Assembly: GCA_023403475.1 (NCBI GenBank)
Contig: JAEYEL010000017.1
Coordinates: forward strand, 1 to 15,721
Length of the DNA stretch: 15,721 bases
From: Actinomycetes bacterium
GTDB taxonomy: Bacteria > Actinomycetota > Coriobacteriia > Coriobacteriales > Eggerthellaceae
Reading direction: 5' to 3'
The notes beneath the pieces were generated by a model. That model searched no databases. It worked only from the letters and a program-made list of their open reading frames with translations, and was not told where the DNA came from. The position numbers and the translations under genes were made by a program. Of this stretch, positions 5,895 to 13,630 are shown in pieces (within the stretch, counting starts at the first letter, position 1; each line of letters starts with the position of its first letter).

Positions 5895-7013
5895 ATGGAT
5901 CAGGCTGGTACAACCATAATTATGTTGACTCTGGTGGCGATTCTTCCTATCACAGGGTTTCTCGTGGCGGCAACGCCGTATCTTATGCGGCGCGGAGAAG
6001 TGTTCGCCGTCACGGTTCCCACGGCGGCACGGCGCGACCCGTATCTCAGTCGCTTGAAGCGGCGCTTCGCCGCCATTGTGGCGGTTGCTACGGCATTGCT
6101 CACGGTGGCAGGAGCGGCATTCGCGGTTGCGGGAAACGAGCCGGGCGTGCTCACCGTGCTGTCGGCAGGCCTTTTGGCGTTGTGCGCAGGAAGCTATGCG
6201 CTCATGTTGCGTTATCGAGCGAAAACACGGGCGTACAAGGCTGCGCAAGGCTGGAAGGCCGAAGCGCAGGAGGCGGTTGCGAGTGTGGGGGAGGGGTTTG
6301 CGCCGAAAGCCATTTCCCTCAAGTGGAACCTCTTGTACGTTCCCGTGGTTCTTCTGACGCTTGCCGTGGGTATTGTCGGCTATCCTCATTTGCCCGACAT
6401 GATTCCCATGCATGCCGACTTTTCCGGCAACGTGAACAGCTGGATGCCCAAAGGGCCTGGCGTGGTGCTGTTTCCCGTGATGGTACAGGCATTTCTGGCG
6501 GTGGTGTTTGCGTTTTCCCATTGGTCTATCATGCGGTCGAAAAAGGCGGCGAACCCGGAAGCGCCGGCCGCATCCGCTTTGGCCTACGGCATGTTCGCCC
6601 GTGCGGAAAGCGTGCTTCTATTAGCGGGCGGGCTGATCGCTGCGGCGGTGCTGGGCATTGCATTCGAGCTGTCTTCGTTTGGGGTTGTTTCGCTGGGGCA
6701 GGCAGGCGGCATGATCGTGGCTTCCTGCATTCCCATTCTTGTGGGCTCTGTTGTGGTTGCCGTGGTGTACGGGCAATCTGGCTCGCGCGTGTTCAAGCGC
6801 CTGAGCGAAAGCGAAACGATGCTGGTCGATAACGACGAGCATTGGAAGCTGGGCATCTTCTATTGGAACCCGCAGGATGCGAGCCTTTTTCTGCCCGAGC
6901 GTTTCGGTATAGGCTGGACTGTGAACTGGGCGCGCCCTGCTATTTGGGTAATTCTCGCTGCGGGCGTCGCTCTCACGGTGGCCTTCGTTGTGGGTGTGTT
7001 CTTGCTGGTGTGA
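5895..7013 (+). CDS. DUF1648/DUF5808-type multi-pass membrane protein
   Basis: A 372-residue integral membrane protein with about eight hydrophobic helices. A central segment, LPDMIPMHADFSGNVNSWMPKG, is the hallmark of DUF1648, found near SdpI-type immunity and stress proteins. Near the C-terminus, EHWKLGIFYWNPQDASLFLP followed by a last helix looks like the DUF5808 motif, which is often found in the same proteins. The biochemical role is unknown; in Bacillus, SdpI is a DUF1648-containing immunity protein that also signals to a repressor. Start ATG 5895 follows a strong GGGAAGGG site. Directly behind a YtrA-type GntR gene, it is probably the target of that repressor, a pairing seen in many Gram-positive bacteria. 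The ABC-F gene follows after 147 bases. Confidence 0.8.
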   Translation: MDQAGTTIIMLTLVAILPITGFLVAATPYLMRRGEVFAVTVPTAARRDPYLSRLKRRFAAIVAVATALLTVAGAAFAVAGNEPGVLTVLSAGLLALCAGSYALMLRYRAKTRAYKAAQGWKAEAQEAVASVGEGFAPKAISLKWNLLYVPVVLLTLAVGIVGYPHLPDMIPMHADFSGNVNSWMPKGPGVVLFPVMVQAFLAVVFAFSHWSIMRSKKAANPEAPAASALAYGMFARAESVLLLAGGLIAAAVLGIAFELSSFGVVSLGQAGGMIVASCIPILVGSVVVAVVYGQSGSRVFKRLSESETMLVDNDEHWKLGIFYWNPQDASLFLPERFGIGWTVNWARPAIWVILAAGVALTVAFVVGVFLLV

Positions 7014-7079
7014 ATCGCTTGCGGGAAAACGCTTGATTCATACGCATGCATGCACTATGGTGAAGACAGCAAAGGTTGT

Positions 7080-7148
7080 TTCGTGCAGGCGAGTTCGAGA
7101 AGACGAGTTCGTGCAGGCGAGTTCGAGAAGGACAGTGAGTTCGAGAAG
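7080..7148 (+). repeat. 28-bp period direct repeat in the ABC-F leader
   Basis: A 23-base block at 7080-7102 recurs exactly at 7108-7130, separated by ACGAG, and its last 12 bases (GAGTTCGAGAAG) recur a third time at 7137-7148. The 28-base period is not a multiple of three, so the copies would be read in different frames, which argues against translation. It sits just before the chosen start of the ABC-F gene and may affect leader structure. Confidence 0.85.
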
Positions 7149-7160
7149 GGCGTGCGGGCG

Positions 7161-9149
7161 TTGGCGTTTCTTTTGGGTTGTGAGAAAGTTCGGGTCGATT
7201 TCCCAACGAAGACGGTGTTCGATAATGTGTCGCTTGGAGTGAACGAGGGCGCTCGTGTGGGCATTGTGGGGCGAAACGGCGATGGGAAATCGACGCTTTT
7301 GCGCGTGCTTTCGGGTGCGGTCGAGCCTGATGCGGGGCGTGTGGTGAAAAGTGGCAGCGTGCGCGTAGGAATGCTGGGACAGGCCGACGATCTGGCGAAT
7401 GACGACACGGTGGCACATGCCGTGGTGGGCGACGCGCCTGAATACGTTTGGGCGGGCGACGTGCGCGTGCGCGGCATCGTCGGTGGGCTTCTGAGCGATG
7501 TGCCTTGGGAAGCGTCGGTGGGAACGCTTTCGGGCGGGCAGCGCAGACGGGTCGATTTGGCGCGGCTTCTAGTGGGCGACTGGGATGTGCTCATGCTTGA
7601 CGAGCCGACGAACCACTTGGACGTGCGGGCTATCGCATGGCTGGCAGCGCATCTGAAAACGCGCTGGCGCGCCGGTCAAGGGGCGCTTTTGGTGGTCACG
7701 CACGACCGTTGGTTCTTGGATGAGGTGTGCACGGGCATGTGGGAGGTGCACGACCGCAAGGTCGAGCCGTTCGAGGGCGGGTTTTCGGCCTACATCCTAC
7801 AGCGCGTGGAGCGGGACAGGCTTGCGGTGTTGGTGGAGCAGAAGCGGCAAAATCAGCTTCGCCGCGAATTGGCGTGGCTTTCGCGCGGGGCGCGTGCGCG
7901 TGCGACGAAGCCGAAGTTCCATGTTGCAGCGGCTCGGGCGCTTATCGCCGACGTTCCCGAACTGCGCAACCCCATCGAGCTCAAACGCATGGCCATGGTG
8001 CGCATCGGCAAGCAGGTGGTCGATCTCGAACAGGCGACCGTGCGCTTCGGCGCCCGCACGGTGCTCGACCGCGTTGACTGGATTATCGGCCCTGGCGACC
8101 GCTACGGCATCGTGGGCGAAAACGGCGTGGGCAAAACGACGCTTTTGCGGGTTATCCAAGGCGTCCAGCAGCTTTCCTCCGGGCATGTGAGAATAGGAAA
8201 AACGGTGCGTTTCGCCGTGCTTTCCCAGCATTTGGACGAGCTGGCGGCTTTCGGGAGCGACCGGGTGCGGCAGGTCATAGGGCGCTACAGCCGTCGCATC
8301 ATGCTTGACGGTAAGGAAGCCACGCCTGCAAAGCTGCTGGAGCGCCTGGGTTTTTCAAATGCCGATTTGAACGAGCCGGTGTGCGACCTTTCCGGTGGGC
8401 AGAAACGCAGGCTGGCGCTCATGCTCATTCTGCTCGACGAGCCCAACGTGCTCATTTTGGACGAACCCGGCAACGACTTGGACATAGACATGCTGGCGGC
8501 GGTGGAAGACCTGCTTGACGGCTGGCCCGGCACGCTGCTTCTGGTCACGCACGACCGCTACCTTATGGAGCGTGTGACCGACCATCAGTTCGCCCTGATA
8601 GACGGCAAAGTGCGTCACCTTCCCAGAGGTGTTGAGGAATACCTCGAGCTTACGGAAGAACGGGCGGCAAGGCGTGCAGACAAAGTGTTCGGCAGCATAA
8701 CGGGAATCTCCGCATACGCTGCGAGCGAGAATTCCGGCGAACGTTTGGATGAAGGTGCGTCGGGTGAAGGCTTCGCAGGCGATACACGCGCGGGCAAGGG
8801 GACGAAGGGCAATGCGCAGGGACTCGATGCGCACGAAAGCGATGCGCACGAAAGCGATGCGCATGGGAGCGGTTCGCATGGAGCCTCCGGCCAAACCTCT
8901 GCAAAGGCGGGTCGCCCGAAGCTTTCCGGAGGCGAGCAGCGAACCCTACGAAAGCTGATGGCTGCAAACGAACGCAAAACGGAAACGCTGCATGACAAGG
9001 TAGAAGAGGTTCGCGCCCAAATGTCTGCCGCCGACCCCACCGACTATGCGGCATTGAACGGCTTTCAGGCGCAGATCAACGACCTGCAATCCAAAATAGA
9101 AGCCCTCGAAGAGGAATGGTTCGAAGCCGCCGAAAAGTTGGAGAAGTAG
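7161..9149 (+). CDS. ABC-F ATPase, Uup-like
   Basis: A soluble tandem ABC ATPase of the ABC-F class, which acts on ribosomes or nucleic acid and not in transport. Domain one has Walker A GRNGDGKST (about 37-45), signature LSGGQRRRVDLARLL and Walker B LMLDEPTNHLD (about 143-154). Domain two has GENGVGKTT (about 319), signature LSGGQKRRLALM and an unusual Walker B LILDEPGNDLD (about 430). A charged linker with DAHES repeats leads to a C-terminal coiled coil ending EALEEEWFEAAEKLEK, the Uup type. Start TTG 7161 gives MAFLLGCEKV, matches relatives, and has GAGAAGGG upstream. The frame is open to ATG 7050, but the repeats there break frame logic. Most likely a housekeeping Uup-type factor; resistance-type ABC-F function is less likely. 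Confidence 0.87.
   Translation: MAFLLGCEKVRVDFPTKTVFDNVSLGVNEGARVGIVGRNGDGKSTLLRVLSGAVEPDAGRVVKSGSVRVGMLGQADDLANDDTVAHAVVGDAPEYVWAGDVRVRGIVGGLLSDVPWEASVGTLSGGQRRRVDLARLLVGDWDVLMLDEPTNHLDVRAIAWLAAHLKTRWRAGQGALLVVTHDRWFLDEVCTGMWEVHDRKVEPFEGGFSAYILQRVERDRLAVLVEQKRQNQLRRELAWLSRGARARATKPKFHVAAARALIADVPELRNPIELKRMAMVRIGKQVVDLEQATVRFGARTVLDRVDWIIGPGDRYGIVGENGVGKTTLLRVIQGVQQLSSGHVRIGKTVRFAVLSQHLDELAAFGSDRVRQVIGRYSRRIMLDGKEATPAKLLERLGFSNADLNEPVCDLSGGQKRRLALMLILLDEPNVLILDEPGNDLDIDMLAAVEDLLDGWPGTLLLVTHDRYLMERVTDHQFALIDGKVRHLPRGVEEYLELTEERAARRADKVFGSITGISAYAASENSGERLDEGASGEGFAGDTRAGKGTKGNAQGLDAHESDAHESDAHGSGSHGASGQTSAKAGRPKLSGGEQRTLRKLMAANERKTETLHDKVEEVRAQMSAADPTDYAALNGFQAQINDLQSKIEALEEEWFEAAEKLEK
8826..8885 (+). 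repeat. 15-bp tandem repeat in the ABC-F linker
   Basis: Four consecutive 15-base units: two identical (GATGCGCACGAAAGC), then GATGCGCATGGGAGC and GGTTCGCATGGAGCC. They encode DAHES, DAHES, DAHGS, GSHGA in the linker between the second ATPase domain and the coiled coil. Confidence 0.9.
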
Positions 9150-9236
9150 AATCGGCGTATCCGCTGGCTCGTTCAGTTGGGCACCGAGGGTGGTATGCAA
9201 GCAAAAACGGACTTCGGCCAGGAAGAAACGTTCTGC

Positions 9237-9254
9237 CCAAGCGCATCCGCTTGG
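9237..9254 (+). terminator. Hairpin downstream of the ABC-F gene
   Basis: CCAAGCG and CGCTTGG pair across a 4-base loop, 88 bases after the ABC-F stop. No T-run follows, so if it ends transcription it does so weakly or with Rho. Confidence 0.3.
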
Positions 9255-9329
9255 CCGATAAGAGCCTCTTTCCGGGGTTCTCGCCTCTCTCGAAGTTGTC
9301 GTGCGTGCCTTCCGCTTCATGTGGAGGCT

Positions 9330-9359
9330 AATGCTTGCTAGCCTTGGAGTGCTAGCATT
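9330..9359. terminator. Hairpin between two convergent genes
   Basis: GCTAGC at 9337 and at 9351 pair across an 8-base loop, with AAT/ATT outside a small bulge. It lies between the ABC-F and MFS genes, which converge. It could be a bidirectional terminator, though a T-run is missing on both sides. Confidence 0.3.
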
Positions 9360-9394
9360 GGAATGTTGAGAAATGTCGACCCCGGAGTGCCTGG

Positions 9395-10804
9395 TTAATT
9401 CAGTGCGCGGACGCTCTTCGGCAATATGGTGGCAATTCCGAGTGTGACGATGAACGCGCCGTCAACGCAGAAGAACAGCGAAGTCCCTATGCTTTCGGCA
9501 ACAACGCCGCCAAAGGCCGTTCCTATGGGGATGGCCAAACCTGTCATGGCAGTGAGCAGACCCATAACGCGCCCGAGCTTCTCTTCGGGGATTCCCTTCT
9601 GCAGAAGCGTCATGAGCGGCGCGTTAAACCAAGCGCAGGCGATAGCCAAAACGCCGATGCACGCAACGAAGCCCCAGAAACCGTTTTTCGGCATGCAGCC
9701 GGCCGCGAAAGATCCTGCGCCTACGATAATGGCGGCCAGAAAGATGATGCGGGGAAGACCCTTCTTGGGGTTTACGGCCATGAGGACGACCGCGCCTATC
9801 AACATGCCCGCTCCCATGACGGCCGCGACGAGGGATGCGGCAAATCCGCTGCCATTGAAATGCGCGGAAACCATCAGCGGCAAAAGCGAGTCGATGGGGC
9901 CGTAGGCCAGCATTCCCAAAGACACCGCAATGGTCAGAATCAGAAGCCCGCGATTGCCCGATAGGGCGCTTGCGCCTTCTTTCAGGCTTTGCAAGGCGTT
10001 CATACTCTGTTCTGACGTGGCAATTTGCGGCAGCTTTGCCAAAAACATGGTGCACACGGCCACGAGGGAGCCTAATCCGCCGGCAACGATCGAAGCTTGC
10101 AGTCCGAAGCTGGTGTAGAGCAAGATGCCCAGTGCCGGCGCGGCGATCATCGAGATACTTCCCAGAAGCGTATCCGCACTGTTGATGCGCATGAGATGGC
10201 GCGCAGGAACAAGAAGCGGCATGGTGGCGTTGAACGCCGGTGCGCGAAACCCCGATACGAAGCCCCAGACTGCGCAATAGAGAGCCACGGCGGCAAACGA
10301 CGGTCCGGCGACGGTTATCCAAACTGCAATAGAGACGCCCGAGATTGCCAGGACGAAGTCGCAGGTGATGATAATGGCCTTCCGGTTGTACTTGTCGGCA
10401 ACAACGCCGCCAAAGGGGGAAAGTATTCCCATGGGCAGAAAGGCCAACACGTAAAGCGCTGCGAGTGCCAAGGGCGATGCCGTGCTTTCGGTGACGAACC
10501 AAATGCTTGAATAGCTCGCCGCATTGCCCGCGAAAGCGGATATCGCGTACCCGCTCCAGATAAGCACGATGCGCATAAGCCAGTTGTTGGAAAGCGTATG
10601 CCCGCCTGCGGTTATGTTTTCGGGGATGGAGGCGCCGCTTGTGGGGGTTGTTGCGTCTTCGGCGCGCTTGGTATGTTTGGTTCCGCCACCTAGTGCTGTA
10701 TCGGCGCCGCTTGGCGCTGGATTATTTTCCGAGTCGGCCGCGTCGTCTTCCGATGCCGGATTGCCTTCGGCGGCAACGGTGGTGCTGCGTGCTTCTTTCG
10801 TCAT
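9395..10804 (-). CDS. MFS exporter (drug/macrolide-efflux type)
   Basis: A 469-residue inner-membrane transporter with about twelve helices. GGVVADKYNRKAIII (about 132-146) is the loop 2-3 motif A of the superfamily, and helix five carries GFRAPAFNATMPLLVP. The overall pattern, with LLGSISMIAAPALGILLY, resembles the MefA-like/enterobactin-exporter branch (MFS_3), but the substrate is unknown. The first 70 residues are a hydrophilic, acidic and threonine-rich tail, longer than usual and low in complexity, much like the tail of the other MFS protein. Start ATG 10804 is preceded by AGAAGGA at good spacing. A near-consensus promoter lies about 80-110 bases upstream. It is transcribed divergently from the AAA ATPase and convergently with the ABC-F gene. 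Confidence 0.87.
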   Translation of the reverse strand: MTKEARSTTVAAEGNPASEDDAADSENNPAPSGADTALGGGTKHTKRAEDATTPTSGASIPENITAGGHTLSNNWLMRIVLIWSGYAISAFAGNAASYSSIWFVTESTASPLALAALYVLAFLPMGILSPFGGVVADKYNRKAIIITCDFVLAISGVSIAVWITVAGPSFAAVALYCAVWGFVSGFRAPAFNATMPLLVPARHLMRINSADTLLGSISMIAAPALGILLYTSFGLQASIVAGGLGSLVAVCTMFLAKLPQIATSEQSMNALQSLKEGASALSGNRGLLILTIAVSLGMLAYGPIDSLLPLMVSAHFNGSGFAASLVAAVMGAGMLIGAVVLMAVNPKKGLPRIIFLAAIIVGAGSFAAGCMPKNGFWGFVACIGVLAIACAWFNAPLMTLLQKGIPEEKLGRVMGLLTAMTGLAIPIGTAFGGVVAESIGTSLFFCVDGAFIVTLGIATILPKSVRALN

Positions 10805-10884
10805 GATGTCCTTCTGTACTGAAATTCGTGCTGAGGATTGCTTCTTGCGAGCCGGTTTCTTCCCTCGGAGCTTTTACGCCCGTC

Positions 10885-10913
10885 ATGGTAAGCTAACGTT
10901 TGTTCGCTGTCAA
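10885..10913 (-). promoter_or_regulatory. Sigma-70 type promoter for the MFS gene
   Basis: On the minus strand, TTGACA (10913-10908, perfect -35) is followed after exactly 17 bases by TACCAT (10890-10885, 4 of 6 for the -10). It points at the MFS start about 80 bases away. The first 33-bp repeat begins at the very next base upstream of the -35 box, so a protein binding the repeats could affect this promoter. Confidence 0.7.
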
Positions 10914-11012
10914 GGGTAAACTTGCGAATAAAAAAGTGCGGAAATAGGTAGTTTTTGGATTTCAAAAAGTACGGAAATCGGGTAAACTTGCGAACAAAAA
11001 AGTGCGGAAATA
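10914..11012 (+). repeat. Three 33-bp repeat units before the AAA ATPase gene
   Basis: Units at 10914-10946 and 10980-11012 agree at 32 of 33 bases. The middle unit, 10947-10979, has diverged on its left side but keeps the right-hand core AAAAAGTACGGAAAT (14 of 15 matching). The units abut without gaps, each about three helical turns long. They fill the space between the MFS promoter and the ATPase ribosome site, as iterons or an operator array would. Confidence 0.9.
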
Positions 11013-11026
11013 GGGAACGAGGTTGT

Positions 11027-12355
11027 ATGTTCAAGCGAAAAATATACGAAGAGCTGCTTGAATGGAAGAAAACGCAAAGCGGAAAAACGGCGTTTCTTAT
11101 TGAGGGCGCTAGGCGTATTGGAAAATCGACCGTTGCTGAAGAGTTTGCCAAAAACGAATATCGCAGCTATATCCTCATTGACTTCGCGGCGGTGTCAAGT
11201 GACGTCCGCATGCTGTTCGACGATGTGTCTGACCTTGATTATCTTTTTCTGCAACTTCAGCTTCGTTATTCCGTTCGGCTGTTCGAGCGGGAATCTCTCA
11301 TTGTTTTTGATGAGGTGCAGCTTTGCCCTTGTGCGCGTCAGGCGATAAAGCAGCTGGTCAAGGATGGCCGGTATGATTACGTTGAAACCGGTTCGCTTAT
11401 TTCCATACGCAAGAATACGGCCAATATCGTTATTCCCAGCGAGGAACGTCGCGTGCAAATGCGCCCCATGGACTTTGAGGAATTCAAATGGGCGCAAGGC
11501 GATTTTGCAACTGTGCCGCTGCTTGAACAAGCTTTCAAAAACAGAACTCAACTTGGCGATCGGCTTAACCGAAAGCTTATGCGCGACTTTCGTTTGTACA
11601 TGCTCGTGGGAGGGATGCCCCAAGCGATTGATGCATACTTGCTGACAAACAACCTGCAGGCTGTCGATGAGGTGAAGAGGGCGATTATCGATCTTTACGA
11701 AGAAGACTTTTACAAAATCAGCCCTTCGGGCGCACTGTCCATGCTCTTCGATGCGATTCCGGCACAGCTGGCGAAGAAGGCTTCTCGTTATCAGGTGTCA
11801 AGCGTTCTTTCCAATAGGCAGGCATCCGATATTCTCGAAGAAATTGCCGAGTTGAAGGAATCGAAAGCCGTTCTTGTTGCATATCACGCTGACGATCCTA
11901 ACGTGGGTATGTCGTCAAGCATCGACCTGGAGAAGTTCAAACTCTATTTGGCGGATACTGGTTTGTTCGTAACGCTTGCATTCAAGGATTCGAGTTTTAC
12001 CGAGAATATCGTTTACGAAAAGCTGCTTGCCGACAAGCTGCCTGTGAATCTTGGCGCCGTGTACGAAAACGTAGTTGCCCAAGAACTTGTTTCCTGCGGA
12101 AAGAGCCTTTTCTATCATACGTGGCCCAAAGTCGGTGCAAATCGCAGCTACGAGATAGACTTTTTCGTGCCCGATGGCAAGAAGATTTGCCCTATCGAGG
12201 TGAAGTCGTCTCGTTATAAGACCCATGCGTCGCTCGATGCTTTCGGTGCAAAATATTCCTCTCGAATTGGCGATCAATATCTTGTGTATACCAAAGACCT
12301 TCAGCATGATGGAGCGGTTATCTGCATCCCCACGTATATGGCGAGGTTTTTGTAA
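11027..12355 (+). CDS. AAA ATPase with PD-(D/E)XK-like C-terminus (DUF4143 type)
   Basis: A 442-residue protein. The N-terminal AAA_14-type ATPase has Walker A GARRIGKS (27-34), Walker B LIVFDE (91-96) followed by VQ, and a sensor-like VETGSL. The C-terminal DUF4143-type region carries EIDFF (376-380) and IEVKSS (390-395), giving the E..D..ExK spacing of PD-(D/E)XK nuclease folds. Such proteins are widespread in gut bacteria and their role is not established; mobile-element, defence or nucleic-acid roles have been suggested from architecture only. Start ATG 11027 has CGAGG just upstream; the open frame to 10955 runs through the repeats and is rejected. The base composition is visibly more AT-rich than its neighbours, which suggests horizontal transfer. 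The 33-bp repeats directly upstream are probably its control region. Confidence 0.85.
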   Translation: MFKRKIYEELLEWKKTQSGKTAFLIEGARRIGKSTVAEEFAKNEYRSYILIDFAAVSSDVRMLFDDVSDLDYLFLQLQLRYSVRLFERESLIVFDEVQLCPCARQAIKQLVKDGRYDYVETGSLISIRKNTANIVIPSEERRVQMRPMDFEEFKWAQGDFATVPLLEQAFKNRTQLGDRLNRKLMRDFRLYMLVGGMPQAIDAYLLTNNLQAVDEVKRAIIDLYEEDFYKISPSGALSMLFDAIPAQLAKKASRYQVSSVLSNRQASDILEEIAELKESKAVLVAYHADDPNVGMSSSIDLEKFKLYLADTGLFVTLAFKDSSFTENIVYEKLLADKLPVNLGAVYENVVAQELVSCGKSLFYHTWPKVGANRSYEIDFFVPDGKKICPIEVKSSRYKTHASLDAFGAKYSSRIGDQYLVYTKDLQHDGAVICIPTYMARFL

Positions 12356-12361
12356 CCTTGC

Positions 12362-13168
12362 TCATTTATTCGCAAAGGCGGTGACGATGGCGCTGCCGCA
12401 GGTGGCGCCGGCTTTGGCGGCGATGGCGGTTTCATAAGCAGGCATGCGCCCTTTGCGCTGGGCTTTTTCGTGCAACACCTCGTTTGTGTAGAGGGTTTTC
12501 TGTTCGATGGATACGCGGGCGAAGCCGCATTCGTGCAGCATGCGCTCGTAATCGCGCACGCTCGCGATGCCGTTTTTGCATCCGGTTACTTCGCAGAGGG
12601 CATCGCTTGCGGCAGGTGGTACGGGCTTGAAGGCTACGATGTCGGAAACCACGATGCGCCCGCCTAGGGCAAGTACGCGCCGCGCTTCGGCGAACACGGC
12701 GGCCTTGTTCTCGCAAAAGTTGATGACGCAGTTCGATATGACCACGTCGGCGCTTGCGGCGGGCAAGGGAATGCTCTCGATGGCTCCTTCGAGGAACTCG
12801 ACGTTGTGTATACCAGATGCCGCAGCGTTGCGGCGGGCAAGCTCCACCATGGCGGCGGTCATGTCGAGTCCGTACACGTGCCCTTCTGCACCTACGGCGC
12901 GTGCGGCTATGAGCGCGTCGATGCCGCCCCCGCTGCCCAGATCGAGCACGCGCTCGCCCGGATGCAGGGCCGCCTTCGCCACGGGGTCACCGCATCCGCG
13001 GCTTGCCGCAAGCGCCTCGGCGGGAATGCCTTCAAGGTCGGATCCGCTGTAAAGCCCCAGCGCCTCACCGGTTGTAAGGTCGCAGCAACCCGTGGCCGCA
13101 TTACGCGCCACTTCGCTGTAATGTTGTTTGACGGTCTGGTTCGCGTTGCATGTTTCGCTGCTTTGCAT
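12362..13168 (-). CDS. arsM: Arsenite S-adenosylmethionine methyltransferase
   Basis: A 268-residue cytoplasmic enzyme that methylates As(III) with S-adenosylmethionine, giving methylated and volatile arsenicals. The SAM fold shows VLDLGSGGGID (about 74-84) and YGLDMT (99-104). The arsenic-binding cysteines fit the family: Cys59 in SRGCGDP, Cys147 in SNCVIN and Cys197 in EVTGCKNGI. The last two are 50 residues apart, the same distance as the essential pair in characterised algal ArsM. A further Cys-Cys at 28-29 (GCCDL) is also typical. Start ATG 13168 has an excellent GGGAGG five bases upstream. The stop is only six bases from the convergent AAA ATPase stop. No arsR or arsenic pump is nearby, so it stands as a single-gene unit, possibly controlled through its leader. 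Confidence 0.92.
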   Translation of the reverse strand: MQSSETCNANQTVKQHYSEVARNAATGCCDLTTGEALGLYSGSDLEGIPAEALAASRGCGDPVAKAALHPGERVLDLGSGGGIDALIAARAVGAEGHVYGLDMTAAMVELARRNAAASGIHNVEFLEGAIESIPLPAASADVVISNCVINFCENKAAVFAEARRVLALGGRIVVSDIVAFKPVPPAASDALCEVTGCKNGIASVRDYERMLHECGFARVSIEQKTLYTNEVLHEKAQRKGRMPAYETAIAAKAGATCGSAIVTAFANK

Positions 13169-13250
13169 AGTTCCTCCCTATCTGTTGGTTGCTGCTGATT
13201 GTTGATTGCATGGACATTCGCAACTACTGTCTATGCGTATGCTTGTGCAT

Positions 13251-13313
13251 AAAAACTGTCGAGGGGTCTGCGGCATCCAGTCTGAGTTGCCGGCACGGCA
13301 GCAAAATCCCCTC
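13251..13313 (-). terminator. Structured, terminator-like element in the arsM leader
   Basis: On the minus strand, GAGGGG (13313-13308) pairs with CCCCTC (13266-13261), enclosing a smaller TGCCG/CGGCA hairpin, and GACAG then TTTTT follow. It lies about 80 bases upstream of the arsM start and in its direction of transcription. It may be a leader attenuator or the end of an upstream transcript. The five bases between the stem and the T-run make a classical terminator less certain. Confidence 0.4.
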
Positions 13314-13315
13314 TA

Positions 13316-13490
13316 GTGCACAAAAAGTCGCGAATTGTTGCATCGCCTCTAAGAATAATTCGATGCTGTTTTCTGTTTTCGCTGGTCATTGCATTGCCCC
13401 GATTTCTGGTTTGGAAGATTTGTGCCTGCATATGTAAATATTGATGCTGTGTGGCGTGTAAAGTGCAACAATTCGTAACTTTTTGTGCAC
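13316..13490. repeat. 175-bp element with 27-bp inverted ends (MITE-like)
   Basis: The 27 bases at 13316-13342 and the reverse complement of 13464-13490 agree at 25 positions; both outer ends begin GTGCACAAAAAGT. The 121-base interior is AT-rich and shows no gene. The layout resembles a miniature inverted-repeat element. No clear target-site duplication is visible outside the ends (CTCTA on the left, AGGTG on the right). A paired operator or long RNA hairpin is the alternative. Confidence 0.7.
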
Positions 13491-13630
13491 AGGTGAGCAT
13501 TGCGGTGATCATGCGGTACGCGGATCCGTACGATATGTGGGGTTTCTCGGCGTGCGGTGCCTTGCAAGGATTGTTCGGCATGCGATAATCTTGCGGATTC
13601 AAAAATTTTGGAAAAACTTGAAAATAGACC

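Noticed and set aside
10914..11012. CRISPR array
   Set aside because: The three units abut without unique spacers and the middle one is diverged; no cas genes are present.
13251..13313. Cobalamin riboswitch (GCCGGCAACTC looks like part of its core)
   Set aside because: The element is only about 60 bases and lacks the other conserved blocks of that class.
13316..13490. 6S RNA-like long hairpin
   Set aside because: The end stems are far too perfect and the interior shows no bubble flanked by further pairing; a mobile or regulatory element fits better.
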